In this document: positions 1 through 9,074 of the stretch, piece after piece
Position numbering within the stretch: position 1 is the first letter of the stretch
How the letters are laid out: each line of letters opens with the position of its first letter
NCBI RefSeq assembly: GCF_002879865.1
Contig: NZ_PNXY01000028.1
Span: 17,620-81,619, forward strand
Source: Paraburkholderia rhynchosiae
GTDB lineage: Bacteria; Pseudomonadota; Gammaproteobacteria; Burkholderiales; Burkholderiaceae
Length of the DNA stretch: 64,000 bases
Direction of reading: 5' to 3'
Made by a program: the position numbers and the translations under genes
The notes under the pieces: generated by a model
Seen by the model: only the letters and a program-made list of their open reading frames with translations
Databases searched by the model: none
What the model was told of the DNA's origin: nothing

Positions 1-559
1 TCGGAAGGCTCACGGTTGCGACCATGAAGATCGCGCCGATGACGGTCAGCGTCGGGGGCAAGGCGGTCCAGGCAACCGTGTTTTCGATCACGTACACCGC
101 GTTGGCCGTGGCCGACACGCGGCTCGATAGCACGCCCGGTTGCTTGTCAGCGAAAAACGATGGCGCGTGTCCCAGCAAATAGTCGAACATGTCCTGGCGG
201 ATGTCGCCCGTGACTCTCACGAATGCGCGCGCCGAAACCCAGCCGGCCACGCGCCACAACAGGTTATCCGCCAGGATCAGGCCGACGAGCACGGCAAACG
301 CATACGCGACCGTCTCCGGATGAGCGCGTCCGTGAGGCAGCGCGTCGATCAGATTGCGGATGCCATATTGCGAGGCAAGCGCAAAGCCGACTGCGCTGAT
401 CACGCTGATGAGCACAACGGCATGCGCCACCTTGTGACGCGCGACATAGCGCCAGATAAGACGAATGGGCCGGCCCGCGTAACGGGAGAGAACACGCGAA
501 CGCCGCCGCTCGCGCACGCGGCTCGCGCGGCTCCGATCGCTCTGCTCGACGAGTTCCAT
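1..559 (-). CDS. ABC exporter, N-terminal membrane domain (partial, runs off the left edge)
   Basis: Reading the minus strand from the ATG at 559-557 gives about 186 open codons to the window edge. The first ~35 residues are Arg-rich and cytoplasmic. Hydrophobic helices follow near residues 48-66 (HAVVLISVISAVGFAL), 88-105 (VAYAFAVLVGLILADNLLW) and close to the edge. Between them is a stretch typical of exporter-type ABC transmembrane domains (VRVTGDIRQDMFDYLLGHAP, then FF..KQPGVLSSRVS). The nucleotide-binding domain would lie outside the window, so the substrate cannot be judged. It is divergent from the cyclase gene. A purine-rich GGAAGGG stretch before the ATG can serve as ribosome binding site. 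Confidence 0.8.
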   Translation of the reverse strand, partial: MELVEQSDRSRASRVRERRRSRVLSRYAGRPIRLIWRYVARHKVAHAVVLISVISAVGFALASQYGIRNLIDALPHGRAHPETVAYAFAVLVGLILADNLLWRVAGWVSARAFVRVTGDIRQDMFDYLLGHAPSFFADKQPGVLSSRVSATANAVYVIENTVAWTALPPTLTVIGAIFMVATVSLP

Positions 560-908
560 GGTGCCCTTCCCGAACTTGCGCGCCGGTGGGCGACAGGTTT
601 GCCTTCCGAGAAGGGAGGTGTTCCATGTGACCGGCGAAACAACTGGATCGCAAGCACCATGCCTTGCGCCGCCGCCGCGCGCTGCCAGCAACTACGTTGG
701 TATCCTGAGCGCATCGCGGCGACACTGCGTCGAACGGGAAACATCCTGTTCCGCGAAGTCAAACCGCAGTCGTAATGGTTACAAGAATGCGTTGAAAGAA
801 GTGACGCGCGCCCCGCCCGCCGTGAACGGCTTTCGCTCACGACATGAATATCCACAGATAGGCGGCGCATAATGTTCAATTGTTGACCCTTGGCAGGAAG
901 AGGGTTGT
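560..908. other. Divergent intergenic region between ABC exporter and cyclase gene
   Basis: About 350 bases with no supported gene; the reading frames across it are low-complexity Arg/Ala/Ser translations. It must hold the promoters of both flanking genes. A CATAAT at 868-873 could be a -10 box for the cyclase gene, but no good -35 box stands at the right distance, so no promoter is called. The GGAAGAGG immediately before 909 is a good ribosome binding site. Confidence 0.5.
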
Positions 909-3900
909 ATGCGCTGCACAAACTGCGGGTTTGAGAATCTCACCGGGGCTCGATTCTGCGAAGCATGCTGGGCCACGCTGGCGCGCTCGTGTCCGCGTTG
1001 CGGACACGAGGCGGGGCCAGCCGCCCGATTCTGCAGCGAGTGCGGAGCGCCGCTGAGCGAGGCGTCGGCAACACCATCCCTGCATTCCCCGTCCGCTTCC
1101 GAGCCGCCGCCGGCGCCCATCCATTACACGCCGCATCACCTTGCCGAGCGCATCCGCGCCGAACGCGCGGCCATGGAAGCTCGGGGCGAAACTGCGGGCG
1201 AACGTAAGACCGTCACGGCGCTGTTCGCGGACATGGCCGGCTCCACGGCTTTGATCCATAACCTCGATCCGGAAGTGGCGCATCGCCTCATCAGACCCGT
1301 CGTCGCGCTGATGATGGAAGCCGTCCACTACTACGAAGGCTACGTGGCGAAGTCGCTCGGCGACGGCATCCTCGCGCTGTTCGGCGCGCCGATCGCCCAT
1401 GAAGACCATCCGCAGCGCGCGCTCTTCGCGGCGTTGCGGATGCAGCAGGCGATGCGCCGGCATGGCGACCGGATTCGTCTGGAGGAAGGCATTCCTTTGC
1501 AGATCCGTGTGGGTGTTCACACCGGCGAAGTCGTCGTGCGCTCGATCCGGACCGACGATCTGCACACCGATTACGATCCGGTTGGGCACACGATCCACAT
1601 CGCGTCGCGGATCGAGGGAATCGCCACGCCCACGTCGATCCTCGTCAGCGAGTCCACTCACAAGCTGGCCGAAGGCTATTTCGAGTTCAAGGCGCTTGGG
1701 GCGACCCAACTTAAAGGCATTCCCGCGCCGCTGTCCGTGTACGAGGTGCTGGGCCCCGGTGCATTGCGCACGCGCCTGCAACTGGCGGCGCATCGCGGCC
1801 TCGCCCGTTTCGTCGGGCGCACGGCCGAAATCGAGCACCTCAACCGGGCACTTGAAGCGATCAGGGCGGGGCATGGGCAGGTCGTCGGTGTGGTCGGCGA
1901 AGCGGGTGTCGGCAAGTCGAGACTCTTCCACGAATTCAAGGAGCGTTCGCGCCGCGGCTGTCTGGTGCTGGAGACGTTCTCGGTATCGCACGGCAAGGCG
2001 TTTGCCAATTTGCCGCTGATCGAGCTTCTGAAGAACTATTTCCGCATCACCGCGCAGGACGACGAGCGGCGCTGCCGGGAAAAGGTCATCGGCAAAGCGC
2101 TGGCACTCGAGCGCAGTTTCGAAGATCTCGTGCCCTACGTGCTCTATCTGCTTGGCATCGGCGAACCCGGTTCGGCGCTCGCCGAGATGGATCCGCGGAT
2201 ACGGCGCGAGCGGACCTTCGACGCAATCATGCAACTTCTCGCGCGCGAGAGCCGCAATCAGCCGATCGAGCTGTTGTTCGAGGACCTGCAATGGCTGGAC
2301 CGCGAGACCGAAGCCTTCCTCGCGTACCTGATCGAACACGTGCCGGGCGCCCGGGTTCTGCTTCTTGTGAACTATCGGCCGGAGTATCAGCCTGCGTGGG
2401 AGCGCGCGAGCCATTGCAGCCAGCTTCGGCTCGAACCGCTTGGCCCGGCCGAAGCCCAGGGACTGCTCACGGCGCTGCTCGGCGACGATCCCACCCTCGC
2501 GCCTCTCAAGCAGCTCATCCTCGAGAAGACGGAGGGCAATCCATTCTTCATGGAGGAAGTGGTCCAGACGCTCGCCGAGGAGAAATCGCTGCTTGGCGAT
2601 GTCGGCCGTTACCGGATCGAGCAGACTCCGGCGACACTGCATATTCCGACCACCGTGCAAGGCGTGCTGGCCGCCCGTATCGACCGGCTTCCCATTGAGG
2701 AGAAGGAGTTGCTGCAGACTCTCGCAGTGATCGGCCACGAGTTTCCGTTCAGCTTGATCCGGCGCATCTGCGGCGATCAGGCGGCGCACGACGACGATCT
2801 GCGCCGCCTGCTGGCTCACCTCGAAGCCGCGGAGTTCATCTACGAGCGACCCGCGTTCCCGGAAGTGGATTATTCGTTCAAGCACGCGCTGACCCAGGAA
2901 GTGGCCGGGCACTCGCTGCTCACGGAACGGCGCAGCGCGCTGCACGAGCGCACTGCGCAGGCGATCGAGGCGCTGTTCCCTACGCGCATTGCGGATTACT
3001 GCAGCGAACTGGCGCATCACTACAGCCTGAGCGGCAACCTTCCGAAAGCGGTGGAGTACCTGCATCGTGCGGCCCAACAGGCGCTGCGCCACGCTGCCCA
3101 TCCGGATGCGATGCATCATCTCGGCGCAGCGCTGACGTTGCTCAAGCGTTTGCCCGACACCCCTGCACGCGCGCAACGGGAACTGGCGCTGCTGCTCACG
3201 CTGGGGCCGGCCTTGATGGATGTGCGCGGCTACGGTGCGCCGGAAGTCGCGGCGACCTATACGCGCGCGCTGGCATTGTGCGAGCGGACCGGCGAGACGT
3301 CGCAGCGCTTTGCGGCGCAACTGGGATTGCGGATCCATCATCTGGTGCGCGCGGAGTACGCGACCGCGTATGAACTGGGCAAGCAGATGCTCGTCACGGC
3401 GCGCCGCGCAAAGGATCCCAGCCTGCTCATGGAGGCGCATGGCGCGTTGGGCTCGTGCTCTTTCCTGCAAGGCAATCTCGACGCTGCTCGCACTCACGTG
3501 GAGCAAGCACTTGCCATCTACGACCCCGAGCAGCATCAGGCCCACGTCTTCGCGCACGGCGTGGACCCGGGCATCCGGGCTCTGAACTTCCTCGTTCTGA
3601 CCTTATGGTTTCAGGGATACCCCGATCAGGCGCGCAAGCGCAGCCTGGAGGCACTTGCCCTCGCACAGAAGCTTGCCTATGGCCCGACTCTGGCGTTCAG
3701 CCTCACTTACGCGGCCCAGTTGCATCAACTGCGGCGCGAGTCGTCGCTTGCTCATGAGCATGCCGAAGCGATCATTACGCTCTCGACCGAGCAGGGACTG
3801 CCGTACTGGCTCGCATGGGGAATGCTTCTGCGCGGCTGGGCGATAAGCGAGCAGGGAAGCATTCCGGAGGGAATCGCCCAGATGCGCCGGGGACTCGATG

Positions 3901-4337
3901 CGCAGCGGGCCGCCGGTGGCGAAGACCAGCGTCCGTATTTTCTGGCTCTGCTTGCCGACAGCTATTGGCGCGCGGGGGACAGGGAGGCGGGTCTCGGAAT
4001 GCTCGAAGAGGCCATGTCGATCGTGGAGAAATCCGGCGAGCATTGTTATGAGGCCGAGTTGTACCGGCTCAAGGGCAGCATGTTGCCGGTCGGGTTGAAC
4101 AACGAAGCCGCGGGCTGTTTTCACCAGGCGATTGCGCTGGCTCGCCAGCAGGGTGCCAGATCGCTGGAATTGCGCGCGGTGTCGGGCCTCGCCCGGCTGT
4201 GGCAACGGCAAGGGAAGACGGCCGACGCACGTCAGGCGCTGTCGAATGTGTACGAGCGCTTCACAGAAGGCTTCGACACAGCCGATATGCGCGACGCGAA
4301 AGCATTGCTGGACGCGCTGGCCTTGAGCGATGGATAA
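909..4337 (+). CDS. Zinc-ribbon / class III nucleotide cyclase / AAA ATPase / TPR signalling protein
   Basis: A 1142-residue multidomain regulator. A double zinc ribbon comes first (Cys 3, 6, 17, 20 and Cys 28, 31, 42, 45). A class III adenylate/guanylate cyclase domain spans about 98-280, with metal-binding Asp108 (FADMAGS) and Asp152 (GDGILALFG). The usual transition-state Asn is His230 (GHTIHIASR), although the following Arg234 is kept. A STAND-like ATPase follows, with Walker A GEAGVGKS at 330-337 and a Walker B-like LLFEDLQWLD near 453-462. The C-terminal half is helical TPR-like repeats. The family is predicted to make or sense a cyclic nucleotide under control of its ATPase/TPR sensor; cyclase activity here is unproven. 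The next gene starts 85 bases downstream on the same strand. Confidence 0.88.
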   Translation: MRCTNCGFENLTGARFCEACWATLARSCPRCGHEAGPAARFCSECGAPLSEASATPSLHSPSASEPPPAPIHYTPHHLAERIRAERAAMEARGETAGERKTVTALFADMAGSTALIHNLDPEVAHRLIRPVVALMMEAVHYYEGYVAKSLGDGILALFGAPIAHEDHPQRALFAALRMQQAMRRHGDRIRLEEGIPLQIRVGVHTGEVVVRSIRTDDLHTDYDPVGHTIHIASRIEGIATPTSILVSESTHKLAEGYFEFKALGATQLKGIPAPLSVYEVLGPGALRTRLQLAAHRGLARFVGRTAEIEHLNRALEAIRAGHGQVVGVVGEAGVGKSRLFHEFKERSRRGCLVLETFSVSHGKAFANLPLIELLKNYFRITAQDDERRCREKVIGKALALERSFEDLVPYVLYLLGIGEPGSALAEMDPRIRRERTFDAIMQLLARESRNQPIELLFEDLQWLDRETEAFLAYLIEHVPGARVLLLVNYRPEYQPAWERASHCSQLRLEPLGPAEAQGLLTALLGDDPTLAPLKQLILEKTEGNPFFMEEVVQTLAEEKSLLGDVGRYRIEQTPATLHIPTTVQGVLAARIDRLPIEEKELLQTLAVIGHEFPFSLIRRICGDQAAHDDDLRRLLAHLEAAEFIYERPAFPEVDYSFKHALTQEVAGHSLLTERRSALHERTAQAIEALFPTRIADYCSELAHHYSLSGNLPKAVEYLHRAAQQALRHAAHPDAMHHLGAALTLLKRLPDTPARAQRELALLLTLGPALMDVRGYGAPEVAATYTRALALCERTGETSQRFAAQLGLRIHHLVRAEYATAYELGKQMLVTARRAKDPSLLMEAHGALGSCSFLQGNLDAARTHVEQALAIYDPEQHQAHVFAHGVDPGIRALNFLVLTLWFQGYPDQARKRSLEALALAQKLAYGPTLAFSLTYAAQLHQLRRESSLAHEHAEAIITLSTEQGLPYWLAWGMLLRGWAISEQGSIPEGIAQMRRGLDAQRAAGGEDQRPYFLALLADSYWRAGDREAGLGMLEEAMSIVEKSGEHCYEAELYRLKGSMLPVGLNNEAAGCFHQAIALARQQGARSLELRAVSGLARLWQRQGKTADARQALSNVYERFTEGFDTADMRDAKALLDALALSDG

Positions 4338-4422
4338 ACGAATCGCGGCATACGGCAGCCAACGGCGAGCCGGCGTGCTGCCTGGTGCTTGACACCGGTC
4401 CGCGGAGACCGAGGAGACGGGC

Positions 4423-5472
4423 ATGACGACCACGCACACAAGACGTCGCGGCGATGAAGCGCCCAGGCAGATCGCGCTGGCTTTGCAGGGCGGCGGGATG
4501 CACGGCGCGTTCACGTGGGGCGTTCTCGACCGGCTGCTCGAGGACGGCAGACTCACGATCGAAGGCGTCAGCGCGACCAGCGCCGGCGCGATGAACGCCG
4601 CGGTGCTCGCATACGGGCTGATGAAGGGCGGCGAGGGCGGCGCGCAGCAGGCGTTGCATGACTTCTGGCAAGCGGTCGCGCAATCCGCCGAGCGCTACAA
4701 CCCGTTGCGCTGGACGCCGTGGCTGAAAGGGACGCACAGCTTCGGGCTCGATCATTCGCCGCTCTATGCATTCGCCGACATGGTGCTGCGCGTCTTCTCG
4801 CCGTACCAGTTCAATCCGCACAACCTGAATCCGTTGCGCGAGGTGCTTGAGAGCCACGTCGACTTTGCCGCGCTGCGCAAGCAGTGTCCGATCCGGCTGT
4901 ACCTGTGCGCGACCAACGTCGAAACGGGAAAAATACGTATCTTCACGGGCGACGATGTCTGCGCGGACGCGGTGCTCGCATCGGCATGCGTGCCGACGCT
5001 GTTCCAGGCGGTCATGATCGACGGCGAACACTACTGGGACGGCGGCTACATGGGCAATCCGGCCATCTATCCGCTGATCTACAACTGCAAGACCCGCGAC
5101 GTCGTGATCGTGCACATCAATCCGCTCGTGCGCCGCGGCGTGCCGATCACGACGGCGGAGATCCTCAACCGCATCAACGAGATCAGCTTCAACTCGTCGC
5201 TGATGCGCGAGATGCGTGCGATCGCGTTCGTCACCGAACTGATCCAGCAAGGCAAGATCGATCGCGGCGAGATGAGGGAAATGCTGATTCATTCGATTCG
5301 TGCCGACGACGCGATGTGCGCGCTCAGCGTGTCCAGCAAGTACAACGCCGATTGGGGATTCCTGTGCGAGCTGCGGGACAACGGCAGGCGCGAAGCCGAT
5401 GCGTGGCTCGCGCATCACCACGGCAACATCGGGCATCGATCGACTATCGACATTCGCAGGGAGTTTCTCTGA
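4423..5472 (+). CDS. Patatin-like phospholipase family protein
   Basis: A 349-residue predicted acyl hydrolase (Ser-Asp dyad, phospholipase/lipase superfamily). The oxyanion loop is LQGGGMHGAF (residues 21-30). The nucleophile elbow is ATSAGA with Ser53, where the first Gly of the usual GxSxG is Ala. The catalytic Asp is Asp206 in WDGGYMGNP. No signal peptide is visible, so it is probably cytoplasmic or membrane-associated from the inside. It sits between a cyclase-type signalling gene and an HD-like hydrolase on the same strand with short gaps (85 and 46 bases), so the three are probably one operon. The substrate is unknown. Confidence 0.85.
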   Translation: MTTTHTRRRGDEAPRQIALALQGGGMHGAFTWGVLDRLLEDGRLTIEGVSATSAGAMNAAVLAYGLMKGGEGGAQQALHDFWQAVAQSAERYNPLRWTPWLKGTHSFGLDHSPLYAFADMVLRVFSPYQFNPHNLNPLREVLESHVDFAALRKQCPIRLYLCATNVETGKIRIFTGDDVCADAVLASACVPTLFQAVMIDGEHYWDGGYMGNPAIYPLIYNCKTRDVVIVHINPLVRRGVPITTAEILNRINEISFNSSLMREMRAIAFVTELIQQGKIDRGEMREMLIHSIRADDAMCALSVSSKYNADWGFLCELRDNGRREADAWLAHHHGNIGHRSTIDIRREFL

Positions 5473-5518
5473 ACACCACGATCACGGCGGTGTAGGCAGT
5501 CGTGCGAAAGGAGCCGGG

Positions 5519-6133
5519 ATGAATCTGACGCAAGCGCGCTTCGTCTCGTTGTGGTCGCGCAGCGGCGGCGCGCGCGCCGAGGATGTCTATGTCGATCTTG
5601 CGCGATGCTATGCGGAGCCGGCCCGTCATTACCATACGCTGCGGCATGTGCGCTGCTGCCTGCGCGAGCTCGATCTGGCGGACGGCGCGATTCCCGATCC
5701 CGATGCCGTCGAACTCGCGCTGTGGTGCCACGACGTGATCTACGTGCCTGGCGCGGCGGACAACGAGCAGCGCAGCGCGGACTGGTTACGGCGCCGGACC
5801 GACGGCCGCGTCCCCGTGTGCGAGCGCGTCTGCGCAATGATTCTGGCGACAAGGCACGCGCGGGTGCCGGCCGGACTGGACGGCCGTTTCGCGTGCGACA
5901 TCGATCTCGCGATGCTCGGTGCTCCCCGCAGCCGGTTTCGCGAGGACGGCGTGCGCCTCAGAGCGGAGCGCCCCGACCTCGACGACTGCGCGTACGACTT
6001 GCACGAACGGACGATTCTCGGCGGTCTGCTGGCGCGTCCGCGCATCTACTACACGGACTTTTTCCATGCGCGATGCGAGATGCGCGCGCGCAGTAATCTG
6101 ACATGGCGACTCGGCCTGCCGATGCCCAAATAA
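5519..6133 (+). CDS. Predicted metal-dependent HD-superfamily hydrolase
   Basis: A 204-residue protein that resembles the small proteins annotated as predicted metal-dependent HD-superfamily phosphohydrolases. Conserved histidines occur early (RHYHTLRHV), then the HD pair in ALWCHDVIY, and an Asp in CDIDLAMLG. The start at 5519 was chosen because AAAGGAGCC stands just before it; the open frame extends further upstream but over the 3' end of the patatin gene in another frame. It follows the patatin-like gene by 46 bases and is convergent with the pilus operon. The substrate (nucleotide or other phosphoester) cannot be inferred. Confidence 0.75.
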   Translation: MNLTQARFVSLWSRSGGARAEDVYVDLARCYAEPARHYHTLRHVRCCLRELDLADGAIPDPDAVELALWCHDVIYVPGAADNEQRSADWLRRRTDGRVPVCERVCAMILATRHARVPAGLDGRFACDIDLAMLGAPRSRFREDGVRLRAERPDLDDCAYDLHERTILGGLLARPRIYYTDFFHARCEMRARSNLTWRLGLPMPK

Positions 6134-6264
6134 CACTGACACAGTGGCGCTGAATCACTCACACCTGATCATGAGCTTAGACCAGCGAATCGGGCTGAAG
6201 CTGACCGGATGACAAAGCGGCTGACGGGCGCCCGGGAAGCCTTTCTTGTACATCTTGCACGCAC

Positions 6265-7386
6265 TTACTGCACCAACCTCGGCGGAGTGTAGGCACCATA
6301 ATTCGGTCCCACTCCTCCCGAGTTGGGTGTCTTGCAATGACTCATGTCGTTGGACATCTGCACGAGAACGTACGGCTGAGAGCCCTTCTGAGCATCCAGA
6401 ATGTGCAGACAAGCGAACGCCACGACGGGCTGAAACCCGCTGGTGTTCGGGTCGGCCACCACAGCAACAGTCGCCCACGCGCATTGCCCATTGCCCGCGG
6501 CACTACAGGCGGCCGCGCCATCAAAGAGTGTGTTCTCCGTACCGGTCTGGATCCACGTACCCGGTGAAGCTCCGATGGAGAAAGTGGTACTGTTGCCGCT
6601 CGCCAACAAGCCCCTCGCATAGCTGGCACTGTTGTTATTGACATCAAACGTCGTCCACTGCCCCGAATAACACGAGCCGTAATGGTAGCTCGATCCGATC
6701 TGGAAAAAGTAGGGTTGACCCTTTTGTTGTGAAACGGTTGTTCCGGGCAGCGTACTGCTATCCGGTGACAACTTCGGGGAACTGGTGCTCGAATTCCAGT
6801 AGTTGTCGTATAAGCACTTGGACATTGCCAACGGAAACAACCCGCCTGGACCCACATTACCTGGCGTGGAAAGCACCGCGGTGGCCACCGCACTGGCTTT
6901 CAGAATCTGGACGCCAAGCACACTGCCCAGAAACACTGGGACCGCCCCGTTCGCGTTCGACCCGTCTTTGTGGATAGTCACCTGAACCGCCGGCAAATCG
7001 GACGCTCCGGGTGTGAACGGCAGCGACTCCAGACCGTATGGCGTGCCTGTGGCGTTCCAGTACCCGGTCGCTACCGTACTGGCCTTCACATAGGCAGCTT
7101 GTACCTGGTTTGTCGCGGTGGACGTCGAGAAGGTCGACGCTTTTGCGGCTGCTGTCGTCCAATCCGGCTGGGTGGCGGTGGTGTTGCCGCATTCGGTGCG
7201 CCGCATCAGGCATCCGGCGCCCGCCATCGCCGCGGCGTCGGCCGCATTCTGAAGCTGGCTGCGTGCGACCAGCAGATTGCCGATGTCAATGGCAAGAGCT
7301 GCAATCCCCAACAGGAATATCATGCCAAGCGCGACAGTAACGGCCACTGCCCCTTCCTGTTTCCTTCTGCTTTCTCCCGTGCGCAT
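6265..7386 (-). CDS. tadG: TadG-like pseudopilin / pilus assembly protein
   Basis: Last gene of the Tad operon, 373 residues. The N-terminus is a short basic stretch followed by one hydrophobic helix (VTVALGMIFLLGIAALAIDI), then ARSQLQNAADAAAMAGA. That is the signature of the TadE/TadG-like domain at the head of a large exported Ser/Thr/Gly-rich body. It carries paired cysteines in the body that may form disulfides outside the membrane. Members are inner-membrane anchored and act in Flp pilus assembly. A strong AAGGAGAC site precedes the ATG, and TadE lies only 10 bases upstream. Confidence 0.85.
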   Translation of the reverse strand: MRTGESRRKQEGAVAVTVALGMIFLLGIAALAIDIGNLLVARSQLQNAADAAAMAGAGCLMRRTECGNTTATQPDWTTAAAKASTFSTSTATNQVQAAYVKASTVATGYWNATGTPYGLESLPFTPGASDLPAVQVTIHKDGSNANGAVPVFLGSVLGVQILKASAVATAVLSTPGNVGPGGLFPLAMSKCLYDNYWNSSTSSPKLSPDSSTLPGTTVSQQKGQPYFFQIGSSYHYGSCYSGQWTTFDVNNNSASYARGLLASGNSTTFSIGASPGTWIQTGTENTLFDGAAACSAAGNGQCAWATVAVVADPNTSGFQPVVAFACLHILDAQKGSQPYVLVQMSNDMSHCKTPNSGGVGPNYGAYTPPRLVQ

Positions 7387-7396
7387 GACAGTCTCC

Positions 7397-7921
7397 TTAT
7401 TCGTTGTTCATGACCGTGGTGGCGGACAGCGTGATCGGCCCCGTCAAAGCGGACAGCATCGCGCCCAGTCCTAACCCGGCGTACTGATAGGAAACCGTCA
7501 CCGAGAGTGGGGTACCGAACGTGCCGCCCTGACCTGTCTGGGTAACCGTCGGCGTGCTGGCCGTTCCGAACGTGACCAGATAGGAGGACGTGTAGCTCTG
7601 CACGACGTTTTTAATGTCCGTGCTGGTGGGCTTCGGGCTCTTGAGCACAATCCCCGCACGGGCTCCTTCCCGACTGGCATTGGTAATCACTGCCTTGTCG
7701 TAAAGGGCAATCCCAAGCTCCACGGTTCCAAATATGACTAGCAACAGCAGCGGCAGGATTAATGCGAATTCCACCGCGGCCACGCCTGCCTGACGGCGCG
7801 ATCCACACCGGCGTGAGGCGAGCAACGCAGAAGCATGGTGTGATTCAGCCGGGCTCTTTTGCCGGCGCCCCGTATTTTTCGACCCGGCATGCCCGGTGAA
7901 CTGTCTCGTTTTCTGGCTCAT
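7397..7921 (-). CDS. tadE: TadE-family minor pseudopilin
   Basis: A 174-residue protein with a basic, Ser-rich leader of about 45 residues. The TadE core follows: AGVAAVEFALILPLLLLVIF, then GTVELGIALYDKAVITNASREGARAG, with the Glu five residues after the cleavage Gly that TadV-type peptidases need. The start at 7921 is preferred over a longer open frame because AAAGGGGA precedes it. TadE is a prepilin-like component processed by the TadV/CpaA peptidase and works with TadG in pilus biogenesis. A tadD-like TPR gene, which often stands before tadE, is missing; only ~150 bases separate this gene from tadC. Confidence 0.85.
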   Translation of the reverse strand: MSQKTRQFTGHAGSKNTGRRQKSPAESHHASALLASRRCGSRRQAGVAAVEFALILPLLLLVIFGTVELGIALYDKAVITNASREGARAGIVLKSPKPTSTDIKNVVQSYTSSYLVTFGTASTPTVTQTGQGGTFGTPLSVTVSYQYAGLGLGAMLSALTGPITLSATTVMNNE

Positions 7922-8074
7922 TTCTGTTCCCCTTTGAGCGCTATTCGTTCGGGTTGTCCGATTGGTGAGCGCCGCGTCCTGTCCTTGCCCAAACTGTCTT
8001 TTTGCTGCCCGGTGCATCCTTTGGCTCTGCTACTTCATCACGCTCCGGCCAGACCGAAGGCATACAGCAGGGAA

Positions 8075-9034
8075 TCAGTTCCCCAGCGTCGGCAACAGCA
8101 CGCGGTAAATGTGGATGAAGGCGGGCCCCATCAGCACTGTCATCAGTGCTGGGAAGATGCAGAAAATCAGCGGAAACAACAGCTTCAATGCGATCTTCGC
8201 GGCGCGTTCCTCGGCGCGCATTCTGCGGCGCGTGCGCAGCGTTTCCGACATGACCCGCAGCGAAGCGCCGATGCTCGTGCCGAAGCGTTCCGCCTGAACC
8301 AGCATCGACGCGAATGTATCGATGTCCTCGACGCCCGTGCGCAACGCGAAGTTGCGCAGCGCCTTTTCCCTGGTGAAGCCGGAGCGCAGTTCGAGCAGCA
8401 TCAATTGCAGTTCGTTCGCGACTTCAGGACTGGCGAGCGTCATTTCGTTGGCCACTCGCATTAGCGCGGCGTCCATGCCGAGGCCCGCTTCGACGCAGAC
8501 GGTGAGCAAATCGAGCGCATCCGGAAAGCCCTCGACGATCGCGCGCTGGCGTTGCGCGCGGCAACGCGTCAACACGGCGTTCGGCAGGTAGTAGCCGATG
8601 GCGGCGAGCAGCGCGAGAATCGTCGCGCACGCCGCGTACTGTTCGTTGATAAGCGGCGTACGCATCAATGCGACGAGACCTAGCAACGGCAGCAGCAGCG
8701 CGAGCGCGGTTTTGGCGGCGAAATAAAGCGAGGCCGCCGTCGATGAGCGCCAGCCCGCGTTCATCAGCCGCAGCCGCAGAGGCGAGTCTTCCCAGCCTTC
8801 CTTCGGAATGGAGAGTTGCGAGATCGGGCGCGAGATGTCCGCGATTTTTTCGGCCCATCCCGAACCGATCGAAGACGGTGCATCGGGCGACAAAGACACG
8901 CCGCCCGCCTGTTCGATGCGGCGCTGCATGTCTTTGGGCGTCATCCACCACATGAGCGCAACCACGCCGCCGAATGCGACCATGAACGCGCCACCGAGCA
9001 GCAGCACATTCCCTGAATCGAGCGTTTCCATCAT
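8075..9034 (-). CDS. tadC: TadC, inner-membrane platform protein of the Tad secretion system
   Basis: A 319-residue type II secretion F-domain (T2SSF) protein. There is an N-terminal membrane helix (LLLGGAFMVAFGGVVALMWW), a paired central membrane region and a C-terminal one (LLFPLIFCIFPALMTVLMG). The F-domain stretch is DALDLLTVCVEAGLGMDAAL through FGTSIGASLRVMSETLRTRR. With TadB it forms the inner-membrane platform on which the CpaF/TadA ATPase drives pilin assembly. It starts with an ATGATG after CTGGAGAACC and follows tadB by 40 bases. Confidence 0.92.
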   Translation of the reverse strand: MMETLDSGNVLLLGGAFMVAFGGVVALMWWMTPKDMQRRIEQAGGVSLSPDAPSSIGSGWAEKIADISRPISQLSIPKEGWEDSPLRLRLMNAGWRSSTAASLYFAAKTALALLLPLLGLVALMRTPLINEQYAACATILALLAAIGYYLPNAVLTRCRAQRQRAIVEGFPDALDLLTVCVEAGLGMDAALMRVANEMTLASPEVANELQLMLLELRSGFTREKALRNFALRTGVEDIDTFASMLVQAERFGTSIGASLRVMSETLRTRRRMRAEERAAKIALKLLFPLIFCIFPALMTVLMGPAFIHIYRVLLPTLGN

Positions 9035-9074
9035 GGTTCTCCAGTTTGGGTTCTCTTGATGCGCGCCGGCGGCG

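Noticed and set aside
876..3557. 893-codon minus-strand open frame opposite the cyclase gene
   Set aside because: Arg/Gln-rich translation with no domain; a third-position shadow of a high-GC gene. The plus-strand frame has clear domains.
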